DNA of 64,000 nt. It comes from Litsea cubeba. Lineage: Eukaryota > Streptophyta > Magnoliopsida > Laurales > Lauraceae. Shown here in pieces: positions 39,001 to 48,900 of the stretch. The stretch is from assembly GCA_012931725.1 (NCBI GenBank), contig CM022949.1, positions 66,667,679-66,731,678 on the forward strand, read 5' to 3'. Made by a program: the position numbers and the translations under genes. A model generated the notes under the pieces. It had not been told where the DNA came from, did not search any database, and worked only from the letters and a program-made list of their open reading frames with translations. Positions within the stretch are counted from its first letter, which is position 1; every line of letters starts with the position of its first letter.

Positions 39001-42000
39001 TCCATAATGGGATCGATGTAATTTTGCAACACTACCCTTTGGGTACCCTGGGACGCCTTGTGGAAGTCTCACGTAGACATCTTCTTTGAGATCGCCATGT
39101 AGAAAAGCATTTTTGACATCCATCCGGAAGAGAGGCAAGGACTGAGAAGCAGCAACAGCAAGAATAGTCCTAACTGTAGTCATTTTTGCTATAGGAGCGA
39201 ATGTTTCATCATAGTCAATGCCATATTCATGTCTGTTTCCAAAAGCTACAAGACGTGCCTTATACCGGTCCAGGGTGCCATTTGATTTAAGTTTGATGGA
39301 GTAAATCCACTTGCATACGATCAGATTGATAGAGGAAGGGCACGGAACAGCATCCCAAGTATGATTGTGCACAAGAGTATCTAATTCTTCCTGCATAGCT
39401 TTATTCCAACATTCATGTTGTACAGCTTGAGAGTACGAGTTTGGAATGGTCGTAGAGGTCATGGTTGCCATTAGAGATGTATGGGTAAAACCATACCGGT
39501 CAGGAGGGACAAAAATACGAGTGGAACAACGGAGAGGGGCAACACCAGGTGGACCAGATGGCGGAGGTGGCTCGATAGGAGTACTACCTGTTGCCTGCTT
39601 ATCACCATGCCTATGACACATAAAATTAGGATTAAACTAAACAAATGGTGTTTTGTCAGAAAAACCAGGTAGTGTCACAAAAGAAGGAGAATCTGAGGGA
39701 CAATGAATTGTTGAAAAAAATATTGATTGTAAAAAAAAACTACATTCCTCATAGCAAAGAAATCCCTTTTGGTTACTGGCATATCCCAAAAATGCACATT
39801 TTGCAGATTGTGCTATAAGTTTGGTATGCTCGGTAGGAGGGAGATGAACAAAACACACCGATCCAAAAACATGAAGATCATCATATGATGGTGTGGTGTT
39901 AAATAAACGAACGGAAAAAAGGGGTTTCATTTGCAATAGAGGAAGAGGGCAGTCGATTTATAAGATAGACAGCCGTCGAGAGAGCTTCTACCCAAAAACG
40001 AGGAGAGACAGAAGATTCTAGCAAAAAAGATCTAGTTACATCAAGAAGATGTCTATTCTTCCTTTCAGCGAGGCCATTTTGTTGGGGTGTGTATGGGCAG
40101 GCTTTTTTAGAAAGAATCCCTTTTTGTTGTAAGAACTTTTGAAACTCTGCTGACGTACTGAGTCTGATCGCAAGATTTTAATGCATTTGGAAAATTGATT
40201 TTCAACATATGCCAAAAATATTTTAAAAACATTGAACACATTAGCTTTAGAATGCAAAAAATAGACCCATTTAAACCGACTATAATCATGAATAAAGGTC
40301 ACACAGTATTTATAATTAGCATGAGGTTTAAAGTAGGGGCAATGCCCCATACATCACTATGAATTAATTCAAAACACGGAGTACTGAAGGAAGTAGATGG
40401 AGAAAAAGGAAGTGTGTTACTTTTCCCCATTTTACAAATGTCACAATCAAAAGAAATATTCCTAGAAGAATTATTCAACACACCAGAGTTAAACATGAGT
40501 GACATAGTTTTGAAATTGGGATGTCCAAGTTTACTATGCCACAATTTATTTTGAACAGAAAAACAAAACAACTCATTTGGGTCTTTATTCCCAATTATTG
40601 TAGATAGGTTGAGTGGAAATAAGCGTCCACATTTAGGCCCCCTCGCAATCTCCATCCCCGACACCTGGTCCTGCACAACATAACCAGAAAAAGAAAAGGA
40701 GATAACAATTATTCTCAACAAGTTGCCCAATCGAAAGAAGATTTGAAGTTAAACTTGGACACTGATAAACATGTTTTAAGGGAAAAGAACTAGAAACATC
40801 TCCGATGGCAGTAATAGAGATTTTTCTTCCATCAGCAGTTTGGATGTGGTGATTTCCAGTATATTGTTTCAAATTTGAGAGATGTGCACTAGAAGTGGTC
40901 ATGTGATTTGATGCCCCGGAATCAAGATACCAATTAGGGGAAGGTGATTTTGTTTACTTGAAATGCCAAATGCAGACAATGCATTGACAATCATCTATTG
41001 GACTAACGCAGGGGTAAGAGGAGAATTGGCAGGTTGTGTATGCATAGAAACAGCAGTAGAAGATCCAGGCTGAGTAGGCAATAATGTGGAACTAGTATCT
41101 GCAGGAGAAGAATCAGATGTGGCAACATATGCTTGAGACTGCGGACGACGGCAACATTCAATAATGATATGCCCTTTTCTTTTGCAATAGTTGCAAAACT
41201 TTTGATTGCCTTGGGTTGCTATGTGGCCAAACTTTTTACAACTATAGCATTGCACCTTCCTCATGTCAGGAGTCTGAGCTGTCTGAGTCACCCGAGCATT
41301 GTGAGTGGTCTGAGGATTTTGATGAGTCTGAGGAGTGCCTCTTGCAGAGAATGCAAGAGTGTAGTTCTCATTTTTTTGTTAGCCTAGATGGGCTCTTGTC
41401 AAGAGACGTTCTTCTTCACGGAGAAGTTCATTCAGACAGACATCTAAGGTTGGTAAGGGCATCCGGCCCATTAGAGCAGATGTGAGATGCTCATATTAAG
41501 GATGTAATTTCATCAAGAACTGGTCTCTCTGACTAGAAGCATGAAGTTCTTGGATTGCAACAAGAACATCAACAGAGACTTGCATATTTGATGCTGTCAT
41601 TTTCAGTCCAGAGGTTTCGGAATCCAAAATAGTAATATTGAATGGACAAGTTACCTTGTGAATATTCTGTGATTTCACATTCCAATTGAAACTGTCGTGC
41701 AGAATTTTCACGATGATAAAATTTCTGCAAATATTCCCACATTTCCTTTGCAGTCTTATAGGGTTTGAGGTTCATAATTAGATGATCTTCAACATATCCA
41801 AGTATCCAAGTTTTAATTTTGGCATCTCCTTGGTATTCCATGCAGAAATTAATTTCTCACCCTCAGTAGGTTTGGGATCAGAACCAGAAACATGCCCCCA
41901 TAATTCCTTAGCTTTGATGTACAGTTGAAACTGAAATGCCCAAGCTCCATAATTTTTTCCATTGAATTGAATCAATTTTACCCCAGATTTCTCCATTTAA

Positions 42001-45000
42001 ACAGCACTAGAACCAAATTGCAGCAAACCAAAAAGTGTAAAATCCAAACAGTGCAGCACGAGACAGAAGCAGAAATGGTAGTGCAGAAGATCAAAACAGG
42101 CTGTTTGCCGATGCCAAACAGTGCAGAAATGACAGAAAACTGTCTGTGATCAGTTTCACAAAATAAAAGGTCCAGGCGACCTGGATTTTAATACTAATTC
42201 CCTGCATGGGGCCCAATGCTTGATCTGATTGAGAATCAAATCAACAAGGTTCAAGCATAATCAAAATATCTTTCCAGCAATACAAGATTCATCAAAATCC
42301 ATCCACAATCCAAGATTTTGTACGGTTGTGATCAAAACTATTTTAGAAAACTGGAAAATCACAAGTCGGGTCAAATGGCCTACCTCTGGTGGAAAAATGT
42401 TGAAAAAATCTCCAAATTTATCAGGAGAGGAAGTCGACCACTGCTGTAGAGATTTCTGAAGATGCCATGATGATCGTAGGTGGGCCACTGTTGATCATAT
42501 TGTGACAGAAGAGGTTTCCTCCGGTTGTCTGCTTCCAAAGAACACAGATCCCTGATCTGGTTGTTGCCAAGATTACAGATCCTTGATCTGTTTGCTTCTA
42601 AAACACAAGTTTGTTTCTCCCAAGAACAGTATGCCAACAAGACTCAAAATAAAACCACAATCAAGAACAGATTCTTGATCTGCTTGCTTTTCCCAAGAGC
42701 TATTTTCAGAACAGCAAGTTGACAGGTCCCCAAGAACTTCCCACGATCAGTATCAGCTCTGATACCATATCAATTAATACAAGAATTGATATAATGCAAA
42801 AGACTGAGTTGCATATGAATTTGGTGTCCCCTTTAGAGATCGACCCTTGCATTAAATAGGATGAAAAGTGCCTACCAATCTGTACATTATATGGCTGTGC
42901 AATCTAAATTAATGATGGGAATCTATATAAAATGAAATTACACAATGTACACTTTGACCAAATCCTATCAATTTGATCTACTCAATCTGGGCTTGGATTT
43001 GAGACAATTATGCAGGTTGGCCTGTGGGCCTGAACCCACATATATCATGACAGTAAGACCATGTATCCTTGGAGATTGACAGATTGGATGGAAGAGAAGC
43101 TGGATATTTCCAATCAGCTTCATGCTTCATTTCATCACATTCTTAGAGAGGCCGATGTGATAGCTGATGGTTTTGCAAAGAAAGGACTCACTCGAGAAAC
43201 TATGTTTTTTGATATCTAACTTCTTCTTTTTTGTTGTTTGTCCCTTATTTAGTTTGTCCTTTTGTCTTTGTATTTTCCCTTTGCGTTGAAATAAAGTTTT
43301 GTTGTTATAAAAAAAAAAAAGGGAAGAGCAATCGTGGCAACAAGGTGACCAAGCACGCGTGTCCCTCTTCCACTAGAGTTGTAAGCAGAAGTCGTCAACC
43401 CTTGCCTCCTCTTTCTTTTGATTCTTCTTAAACAGTTACTAGTCTGGAGAAAGGGAAAAGCTTCCTCTGTTCTTTTCTTTTCTGGAGAAACGGAGCGAGA
43501 TCTATGAAGAAGTTTTGTAGTATCTCCTTCAGCCTTTCGCCTTCTCACAACAATACACAAGGGCTGGGGATCACCAAGAAAACCAGTTTATCATATCGAG
43601 AGTTCTTTTCTTTCTTCTTCTGCTTTTTCTACATCCAGCCCATGAATCAGAGGGTTCCTATTTATCAACAGCAACCCAACGATCGAATGTATTTTTCTCG
43701 AGGAAACTGGCTTCCAGATTCATAGCAACGTTCATGAGAAAAGAGAGAGGAAGTGGAGAGATTTTCTGTAGACTAAATCAGCAAGCCTATAAGGGTCTTT
43801 TGTGGCCATCAAGTGTGGGCCACAGGCCCACATCCAACAAGATTCACACATGAATCTTAACATTTACCTTTAACTGGGATCCATTGTGTAGAAACTAATG
43901 TCTTTCTCTAAAATTCAATACAAATTGTAGGATTTGGGAATTGGATACAAATCCAAGGATTCTAACTACAATGATAACGTCTTTTCTGTATCTTTGTATT
44001 CTAGTGAACGTTCTGATAATAAGTCATGTCAGAATTGGCAGTCATTGATGTTGTATTCCATTATATAGTTTAAAATTTTATACCGTTACATTCTCTAAAG
44101 AATATTACTCATAGTCACTATGAAACAAGTCAAGCAATAAGTCATTACGAATCTTTATATCCACCTATTTTCAATAAAAAAAAAGTGTGATGTTCTTCAC
44201 GATTAGTCATTCATATGTTTTGGGCTCGGCTCCTACAATGTTTGTTCTTGGCTTTAAAGGTTTTGTGTCCTTAATAGATGATTGTACACCAAGTATGTGG
44301 ATATAGCTAATGAAACCAAAAGATGAGGTATTCTTAATCTTAATAGGTTCCAAAATCCAACAAGACAGATTGGATGAAAAGGTGGTTAAATGTATTTTCC
44401 TTGTATATCCAAGTTTGAAAAAGAGGTACAAGTGCTATTCACCAGAAAAAACTTGGAACACAGTTTGTTCCTATGGATGACACCTGTTTGAAAATCTTAA
44501 AATTAATAAATGAACTTTTGTTAAAATTTACAAGTGATCTGGAAAGTCTACTTTGCGGACCATAGATTGGATGATTGTGAACTTCTGACAATAATGACTA
44601 TTGAGACTTGAGAGATTATAAAGAGAATGGCATTTCCAAGCTCAAATATTCTCTTCTTCCTTTCAATTTCTAAATGACTTTGTACTCTCTTTATGTTCAA
44701 CCTTTTAGGTTTCTATTCAATTCTACAGTATCTTCCAAAATGCACCAAAATCTGAACCCAAATACCATTCAATCAAAGATACTATTTCGCTAATTCGCCA
44801 TCATAAACAAACACAACCTTACAAAGCTTAAGAAAAATTACATTATGAACAATGAGGAAAATTGTTGTTTATGCAGAAAATAACAGTGCTATAAGGCTTG
44901 TGTTGAATGCAATTTCATGAAAAGACCAAACATACAGAAATTCATCATCATTTCATTCGTGAACATTATGAAGCTGAAAGAATTACAATTCCACGCATCT

Positions 45001-45526
45001 CATCCAAGCTGCAGATTGCTGATCCGTTTATTAAAGCAACGACTTGTGATCGTCATAATTTCTTGGTATCCAAATTGATGCTTCTTGATGATCTGCATCA
45101 ATTTGAGGGGGACTGTGGACAGAGTACCAATTCTGGTACACCTAAGGAACATAATATCTTAAATGCAAGTCCCTCTAGATAACTACATGTAAATTAGGCA
45201 TTCCCAGATTAGCCTTGTATTTATTTTTTCTATAAACTCTCTTCTAAGGGTGTTCATGTAATTGTACTTGTACCCATTAATATAAATACAAGGCCCAGGA
45301 GGGTACTGTAGATTTTATGCGAATTCTCACTTTGTCAATATACACACTCATGAACAAATTACTTAAAATTACCTCTGTTTGGAACTCCCTCTCCCCTTGT
45401 TTAGAATCAGTTGAAAGCACTTTAACAGCAACTGTCTCTCCAGTTGTCATCTGAGCTTTGTAGACAGGACCAAATGCACCTTGACCTATCATTGTCGTAA
45501 AATTATGAGTTGCCTTTTGCAGTTCC
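21096..45526 (-). CDS. CRLK1/2: calcium/calmodulin-regulated receptor-like kinase (CRLK1/2 type), 3' six exons
   Basis: Exons on the - strand: 45526-45373, 26601-26475, 26026-25941, 25836-25765, 22959-22756, 21431-21096 (stop TAA). All junctions are GT-AG and phases join in frame. Exons give LQKATHNFTTMIGQGAFGPVYKAQ (glycine loop), VAVKVL (ATP lysine), RLHHRNLVNLVGYC, LSWDLRVYIALDVARGLEYL, HRDIKSSNILLD (catalytic loop), VADFGLS (Mg-binding DFG), GTFGYLDPEY, DVYSFGILLFEL and RKRPSMRDIVQ. The C-tail is short and basic, then acidic. The pattern, including NPQQGLMEYIEL, matches plant CRLK1/CRLK2, plasma-membrane kinases tied to Ca2+/calmodulin and cold signalling. The first visible exon starts mid-codon, so the N-terminal membrane anchor exons lie upstream; none was found up to 64000. 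Introns are 18.8 kb, 0.4 kb, 0.1 kb, 2.8 kb and 1.3 kb. No stop or frameshift was seen in the exons, so the gene may be active. Confidence 0.88.
22357..22700. mobile_element. PIF/Harbinger-type MITE in a kinase intron
   Basis: Left end GGACCTGTTTGTTTGCATTA and inverted right end GGGCCTGTTTGTTTTCATTA, flanked by TAA at 22354-22356 and 22701-22703. 344 bp. It shares end type but not interior with the MITE at 17997-18372. Confidence 0.8.
23121..24930 (-). repeat. 1.8-kb solo LTR in a kinase intron
   Basis: Read on the - strand it begins TGATAAGTGCTTAATTG at 24930 and ends GGTGCATACCA at 23121 (TG...CA). The flanks carry the 5-bp duplication GAACC (23116-23120 and 24931-24935). No internal coding region, so it looks like a solo LTR left by LTR-LTR recombination; a short non-autonomous element is the alternative. 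The lower end carries the CGCAAGCGCAC / GGTCGATCCCACGAAG words frequent at LTR ends of plant retrotransposons. Confidence 0.75.
27073..27807. mobile_element. hAT-type non-autonomous element (GCGGTAGCGG family)
   Basis: Left end CAAGGATGAAAATAGCGG and inverted right end CATGGATAGCGTAGCGG. The flanks GATGCGGT (27065-27072) and GATGCGGA (27808-27815) are an 8-bp duplication with one mismatch. Subterminal regions are packed with TAGCGG/CCGCTA words. No transposase is encoded. Ends are shared with 59131-60179. Confidence 0.75.
28380..29200 (-). repeat. possible LTR remnant in the kinase intron
   Basis: On the - strand a TATTATATAAAGGATG promoter-like motif near 28868-28882 is followed by CCCTTCTCTTTGTGATAG and ATTGAGTTTCCCTCAATCGG. 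Such wording is common in plant copia LTR R/U5 regions. Ends and duplications could not be set. The 130-codon ORF at 28394-28786 inside it is probably chance. Confidence 0.3.
29006..29147. mobile_element. 142-bp hAT-type MITE, copy 1
   Basis: Ends CTATGATGCACGGATAC are perfect inverted repeats of 17 bp. Flanked by the exact 8-bp duplication TCTAAAAC (28998-29005 and 29148-29155). Identical, on the opposite strand, to copy 2 at 37275-37416. Confidence 0.9.
30006..30379 (-). repeat. 3' LTR of the - strand copia element
   Basis: Starts TGTTGGATGTGGGCC on the - strand next to the purine tract at 30380-30393. An internal near-duplicate (TGGTAGACTAAATC... at about 30255 and 30313) is present. The lower end (TTTCA) is set by comparison with the LTR pieces at 36041 and 36364 and is approximate. 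Confidence 0.65.
30816..35885 (-). pseudogene. copia gag-pol pseudogene with its RT core deleted
   Basis: In - strand order: gag (35885-35219, including WKxxxxxLxLSLP-like blocks near 35400), a protease/gag-pre-integrase region (34992-34508, with LHNDAYTWHLRLGH), integrase remnants (34450-33600), and the start of RT (33535-33245, ...WVLKRKFN, then YVDTYSPV). The sequence then jumps directly to QPVGSLMYAMLYTRLDISF, so the middle of RT with the YVDD site is missing. RNase H follows (33200-32931) and resumes after the solo LTR at 31181-30816. Many stops and shifts. Confidence 0.7.
31187..32925 (+). repeat. 1739-bp solo LTR inserted in copia RNase H
   Basis: TGTTAGTTTT...TTTCCAACA with exact 5-bp duplication GTTTC (31182-31186 and 32926-32930). 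The host reading frame AISWSSKKQ / TGVLPD can be read across it. It is the same family as the older LTR at 17655-19667. The right third contains promoter-distal text (GGTCATAGCGTGGAAGATC) typical of an R/U5. Confidence 0.85.
36041..36377. repeat. head-to-head junction of two LTR pieces
   Basis: 36041-36108 is the end part of the copia LTR on the - strand. 36109-36364 is the same LTR on the + strand lacking its first part, followed by a primer-binding-like TGGTATCTGAGC at 36366-36377. GGGGCTGGGGATCACCGA near 36078 and its near complement around 36301-36325 form an inverted repeat about 70 bp long with a 190-bp loop. Confidence 0.65.
36430..36606 (+). pseudogene. copia RNase H/C-terminus fragment, + strand
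   Basis: Reads KGGHIDVHYRYIQDVVEKGE... and VADPLTKG...LRDA then TGA across one frameshift. It is the + strand counterpart of the segment at 30816-30990 on the - strand. It follows the LTR piece at 36109-36364 almost directly, so gag and most of pol of this copy are deleted. Confidence 0.65.
36991..37538 (+). repeat. tandem duplication of the LINE RNase H start
   Basis: About 200 bp from CCTAGTGGTATTCTAGAGCT to GGGAATTATTA occurs twice, at about 36991-37190 and 37197-37538. The second copy is interrupted by the MITE and its 8-bp duplication. The copies differ at scattered bases, so the duplication predates the MITE. Confidence 0.7.
37275..37416. mobile_element. 142-bp hAT-type MITE, copy 2
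   Basis: Same 17-bp inverted ends as copy 1, with exact 8-bp duplication GATATAGG (37267-37274 and 37417-37424). Base for base identical to copy 1 when reverse-complemented. Inserted in the second LINE RNase H repeat. Confidence 0.9.
37914..41996 (-). pseudogene. copia gag-pol of the nested element, frameshifted
   Basis: Gag starts at 41996 (KLIQFNGKNYGAWAFQFQ, KELWGHVSG). Two zinc knuckles follow near 41250: CYSCKKFGH lacks its last Cys, while CNYCKRKGHIIIEC is complete. Protease has DSGASNHM (about 40926). The GAG-pre-integrase has LWHSKLGHPN (about 40545), with integrase at 40350-40036. RT is 39621-38830 (WVRC-less, KARLVAFGNRHEYGIDYDETFAP, YVDDIIITG). RNase H is 38578-38078 (SSTELEYRAMS). 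Frame changes occur in gag and at RT/RNase H boundaries, so it is not autonomous although its LTRs are young. Confidence 0.85.
42756..42767 (-). other. primer-binding site of the nested copia element
   Basis: TGGTATCAGAGC on the - strand, complementary to the 3' end of plant initiator tRNA-Met, directly inside the 5' LTR. Confidence 0.85.
43560..43839 (-). repeat. LTR remnant of the - strand copia family
   Basis: Matches the LTR at 30006-30379 in order and orientation (GGCTGGGGATCACC... to TGGGCCACAGGCCCACATCC) and ends at the TGTTGGATGTGG start. The end part and one internal near-duplicate are missing. No duplication found. Confidence 0.65.
44855..45313 (+). pseudogene. copia RNase H tail plus start of a 3' LTR
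   Basis: 44870-45110 reads ENNSAIRL...TKHTEIHHHFIREHYEAERI...QIADPFIKA..RHNFLVSKL, the usual copia C-terminus. A purine tract TTTGAGGGGGAC (45103-45114) precedes TGTGGACAGAG at 45115, a probable LTR start. The end near 45313 is a guess. It lies just downstream (in kinase orientation) of the exon 45373-45526. Confidence 0.6.
45373..45526 (-). CDS. CRLK1/2: kinase exon carrying the ATP-binding loop (isolated by 18.8 kb)
   Basis: 154-bp exon with acceptor TAACAG and donor GTAATT. It encodes ELQKATHNFTTMIGQGAFG and on through VAVKVLSTDSKQGEREFQTE, kinase subdomains I-III. It joins in frame to 26601 (VLLLGRLHHRN). The exon is intact although 60 bp away lies a copia fragment (about 44855-45313). 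Confidence 0.85.
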
Positions 45527-46528
45527 CTGTTAATAAATAACCAAAAACAAGGTAATGCAATGGAAAATTGTGAGGAAAGTATTACTTTGATGATTGGATT
45601 GTTTTATGCCCAAACAAACAATAAAATATTACAAAAAACAAGAAGAAGAATGAATTGGCCATATGCAGATGTTTAAACAGGAAGTTCAGTTTTCTTCATT
45701 TCAATAAAACAATTGGAATGTCTTGCAACTGTTGGGTCAAAGATCTCAGGGATACCCACATCATAAAAAAAATGTTTTATAAACCACCATAAAGAGTGAG
45801 ATACATGATGCAAAACTGCATGAATGTTCATCGAGAAGTATGTGAATCAGTTTCTTCATATTCTATTTACTTTTGTCATTTTTAATCAGTATAACAGTAG
45901 GTTAAGAGAACAAAAAAAATTCATAGGCAAGAAGCAAAGAATATAGGTCAAAATATAATTGAGTGCCTTCAACTAATTAACTTTAATCAATGAAGGGACT
46001 CTACACGTCTCCTTGGCATATTGACATTTCAACTCAGATTTTCTTCGTCACATTAATAGTTTCATTGAGGATTCAAAACCTGAGCCGATCTTTAAAAATA
46101 CAAAACGAGTTTCAAAAGATCAAGATAAATAAAGATATCATAGAAAAGGCTGAAATGTGTAAATATGATGATTTAAATGTATCTTAAATTAATTTTAGCA
46201 ATATTTAGTTTTACTATACTAGCGCAATGTTAATCCCTTCCAGTAGATAATGAAAGGATCGTAATGAAATTAAATTACCAATGTATAGTCAATTGTTCTC
46301 CGATAATTTGACTCACTAGCACTATAATCAAAGATGATGGGAAGAGAAAGGTTGCAGTGAAATGGGGTGCTCATCCCTTAATGGGTCGACCTCCTTTAAT
46401 ATTCTCTCAATCAAATATTCATAACAGATTACATCCTCTAGTCAAGTCAATTACAATATTTAATTTAGGTATTCGGTCCTTTAATCAAATCTTCAACAAT
46501 ATATAACATATCTTTAAGCATCATGTAT
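45527..46528. other. upstream kinase intron, no feature recognised
   Basis: AT-rich, no ORF with family features. I looked here for the preceding CRLK exon (a YSY(K/R)-like end) and did not find it. Confidence 0.4.
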
Positions 46529-46668
46529 ATTAATGTCACATGTATTTGGGTCGGGTTCATGTCAGGTCAAGTTCGGCCCTTGTGGAAGATAGGTATACGC
46601 GTCATTCACATATACCTTGTAGATTGTAATATCATTTAAATCAAGGGATACAATACCTGTATGATTTT
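46529..46668. repeat. left arm of a ~140-bp inverted repeat
   Basis: Pairs with 58844-58980 on the opposite strand: both read ATTAAT.TCACATGTA, then TTGTGGAAGATAGGTATA and GGGATACAATACCTGTATGA. A short GGGTCGACCA / TGGTCGACCC pair (46715-46724 and 58808-58817) extends the symmetry. Together they enclose 12 kb including the TRIM and both Helitrons. Confidence 0.7.
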
Positions 46669-47214
46669 CTATGCAAGGAAAGAACAGAAATATATATATA
46701 TATATATATATTAAGGGTCGACCATGTTGACAACCACTTACTCTAAAAGCTTAAGATGATAGAGAACGGTGTAACAATTATATAATAAAAGACAGCAGGT
46801 GAGTTCGTGGGGGAGCGACACGTGGCGGCAGGGGATTGTGTGGGAGGATGACAAGTGGCAGCCTACAATAGTGTCTCTCTCTTTATCTCTTAATTCTGGT
46901 GGGGCCCATCATGTTAGGAAGAAAGTCTAAGGAATAAATCTGGTGGGGCCCATCATGTTAGGAAGAAAGTCGATAAGTCAAATATGATTGAAATTTTCAA
47001 TTTCAAAACCATCGAGTACTCTCTATCTCTATCTCTATCTCTATCTCACCAATTCAAATTGCATGGAGTCCTTTTTTCCATCCCAACCAATGAAATGCTC
47101 TCCATTCCCTTGGTCAGCAGAAGCCTCCTTTTTCCCATCCCAACCAATGAAAAGCTCTCCATTCCCTTGCCAGCAGAAGAAGAAGAGTATCCGTGCATAA
47201 AAAGATCGTTGCTC

Positions 47215-48215
47215 AGACAGTGGCGCTTTTGTTTTTAACAGTGTGCGTTATCAATAAGTTGATTCTTTCTACTTCTTCACAACTTCACACGGCAATCAAG
47301 AGTCATCTATATCAAGGTATTTTTTATCATGTTCGGTTGGGTTGGTGGGGTTGTGAGATGAAGTTGTTTGAATGTTTTGGTTCGTTGATGCTTGATGGAA
47401 TGATTGTATAGGTATAGGGTTGGGTTGGGTTGGGTTGGCCTCATGCATGAAAAAGGAAACTTTCCTACATCTCTACTATTTTTATCCCTTGATTATAGGT
47501 CACAGTAGATTGAATATTAAATAGGCTATGATCAATTAGTGCAATAGGCCATTATAATTTAATATTACAGATATCAGTTAATTAAAATTAGTTAGTAAGA
47601 TTATATAATGGTAAGTGTTGGGTTGGCCTCATGCATGAAAAAGGAACCTTTCCTACATCTCTACTATTTTTATCCCTTGAGTATAGGTCACAGTAGATTT
47701 AATATTAAATAGGTTATGATCAATTAGTGCAATAGCCCATTATAATTTAATATTACAGATAACAGTTAATTAAAATCAGTTAGTAAGATTATATAATGGT
47801 ATTTTTTATATGAAATCAACTAAAATTATTGCAACAAGCGCTTTTGTTTTTAACAGTGTGCATTATCAATAAGTTGATTCTTTCCCATATTTTTTTATCA
47901 TGTTCGGTTGGGTTGGTGGGGTTGTGAGATGAAGTTGTTTGGGTGTTTTGGTTCGTTGATGCTTGATGGACTGATTGTATAGGTATAGAGTTGGGTTGGG
48001 TTGGCCTCATGCATGAAAAAGGAAACTTTCCTACATCTCTACTATTTTTATCCCTTGATTATAGGTCACAGTAGATTTAATATTAAATAGGTTATGATCA
48101 ATTAGAAATATTAAATTATATTAGTGCAATAGGCCATCATAATTTAATATTACAGATATCAGTTAATTAAAATCAGTTAGTAAGATTATATAATGGTGAT
48201 TTTTATATGAAATCA
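47215..48215 (+). repeat. tandem repeats in the Helitron 5' region
   Basis: A unit of about 195 bp (GGCCTCATGCATGAAAAAGG ... TAAGATTATATAATGGT) occurs at about 47430-47613, 47624-47808 and 48002-48197. An upstream block of about 200 bp (TTTGTTTTTAACAGTGTGC ... ATCATGTTCGGTTGGGTTGG) occurs twice, at about 47224 and 47842. Copies are over 90% alike by eye. Confidence 0.75.
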
Positions 48216-48579
48216 ACTAAAACTATCTACGTGTGACCAATTGGACCCATTCACATTTCTATTTTCTCGTCTGAACACCAGGCCTATCTACATATGACCG
48301 ACTAGAGCTAATCCATCTACTGTGACCTATAATCAAGGGATAACAATTAATACTGATTTTCATCTACTGTGACCCATATCTTCCACTATCTCTACATCTC
48401 TCTTACATTATTCAATTTGGATCAACCATTCTTAATACAAAAAATTGAGGCCCATTTTATATTTGAATTGGATTGAAAGAAGACCATCATATCTTCCTTA
48501 ATCTCTCTGTGGATGGCTATGATAAATCAAACCGATATTTAATATTGATATGCAACCCATGGTGGGCCCAACTGTCTAA

Positions 48580-48900
48580 TTCTCCTCTAATAGTTGATCA
48601 TGACCGTCCATCTTGATGGTCACTGAGTTAATTTTTTTTCTAATCTTATTGTTTATTTGAATTTAAACTTTTTACATTTGATATGTATTGAAATCTCCTC
48701 TAATAGTTGATCATGACTGTCTAATCTTATTGTTTATTTGAATTTAAATTTTTTAGATTTGATATGTATTGAAATCTCCTCTAATAGTTGATCATGACCG
48801 TCCATCTTGATGGCCACTGATTTAATTTTTTTTTCTAATCTTATTGTTTTATTTCAATTTAAATATTTTAGATTTGATATGTATTGAAATTTGATCCATT
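48580..48900 (+). repeat. three copies of an ~80-110-bp repeat
   Basis: CTCCTCTAATAGTTGATCAT followed by GTCTAATCTTATTGTTTATT-like text and GATATGTATTGAAAT recurs at about 48582, 48695 and 48777. It lies between the 195-bp repeats and the first Helitron exons. Confidence 0.65.

Larger units (their letters stand above)
37612..43052 (-). mobile_element. complete Ty1/copia element (5.4 kb) nested in the LINE
   Basis: LTRs 37612-37907 (3', 296 bp) and 42768-43052 (5', 285 bp) differ by one 11-bp indel and about ten substitutions. The flanks carry the exact duplication GTAAG (37607-37611 and 43053-43057). The primer-binding site TGGTATCAGAGC (initiator tRNA-Met) lies at 42767-42756 next to the 5' LTR. 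A purine tract TTTGAGCGGGG adjoins the 3' LTR. The LTR begins TGTCA but ends TTGATA, not CA. The coding region is broken. Confidence 0.9.
36991..43320 (+). mobile_element. 3' end of a LINE with RNase H domain and poly(A), split by two insertions
   Basis: Segments 36991-37274, 37417-37611 and 43053-43320 read together as a plant LINE-type RNase H (LELNFDGSF, SFSAIQWGLG | TMYPWRLTDWMEEKL, READVIADGFAKKG, stop). An AATAAA-like signal near 43290 and a 12-A tail (43309-43320) follow. A 142-bp MITE and a 5.4-kb copia element are nested in it. The 5' part (endonuclease, RT) is absent, as in usual 5'-truncated LINE copies. Confidence 0.75.
26602..45372 (-). other. 18.8-kb kinase intron filled with transposable elements
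   Basis: This intron holds at least eight insertions: a hAT element, two identical 142-bp MITEs, a copia element with a solo LTR in it, a head-to-head LTR junction, a LINE tail, a whole copia element inside the LINE, an LTR remnant and a copia 3' fragment. The stretches 27808-29005, 29148-30005 and 43840-44854 show no gene. Confidence 0.8.

Noticed and set aside
45527..46528. Next upstream CRLK exon
   Set aside because: No acceptor/donor pair with kinase or juxtamembrane wording was found on the - strand here.
47000..48900. CRISPR-like or satellite array
   Set aside because: Repeat units are long, few and AT-rich without regular spacers; they are Helitron tandem repeats in a plant genome.
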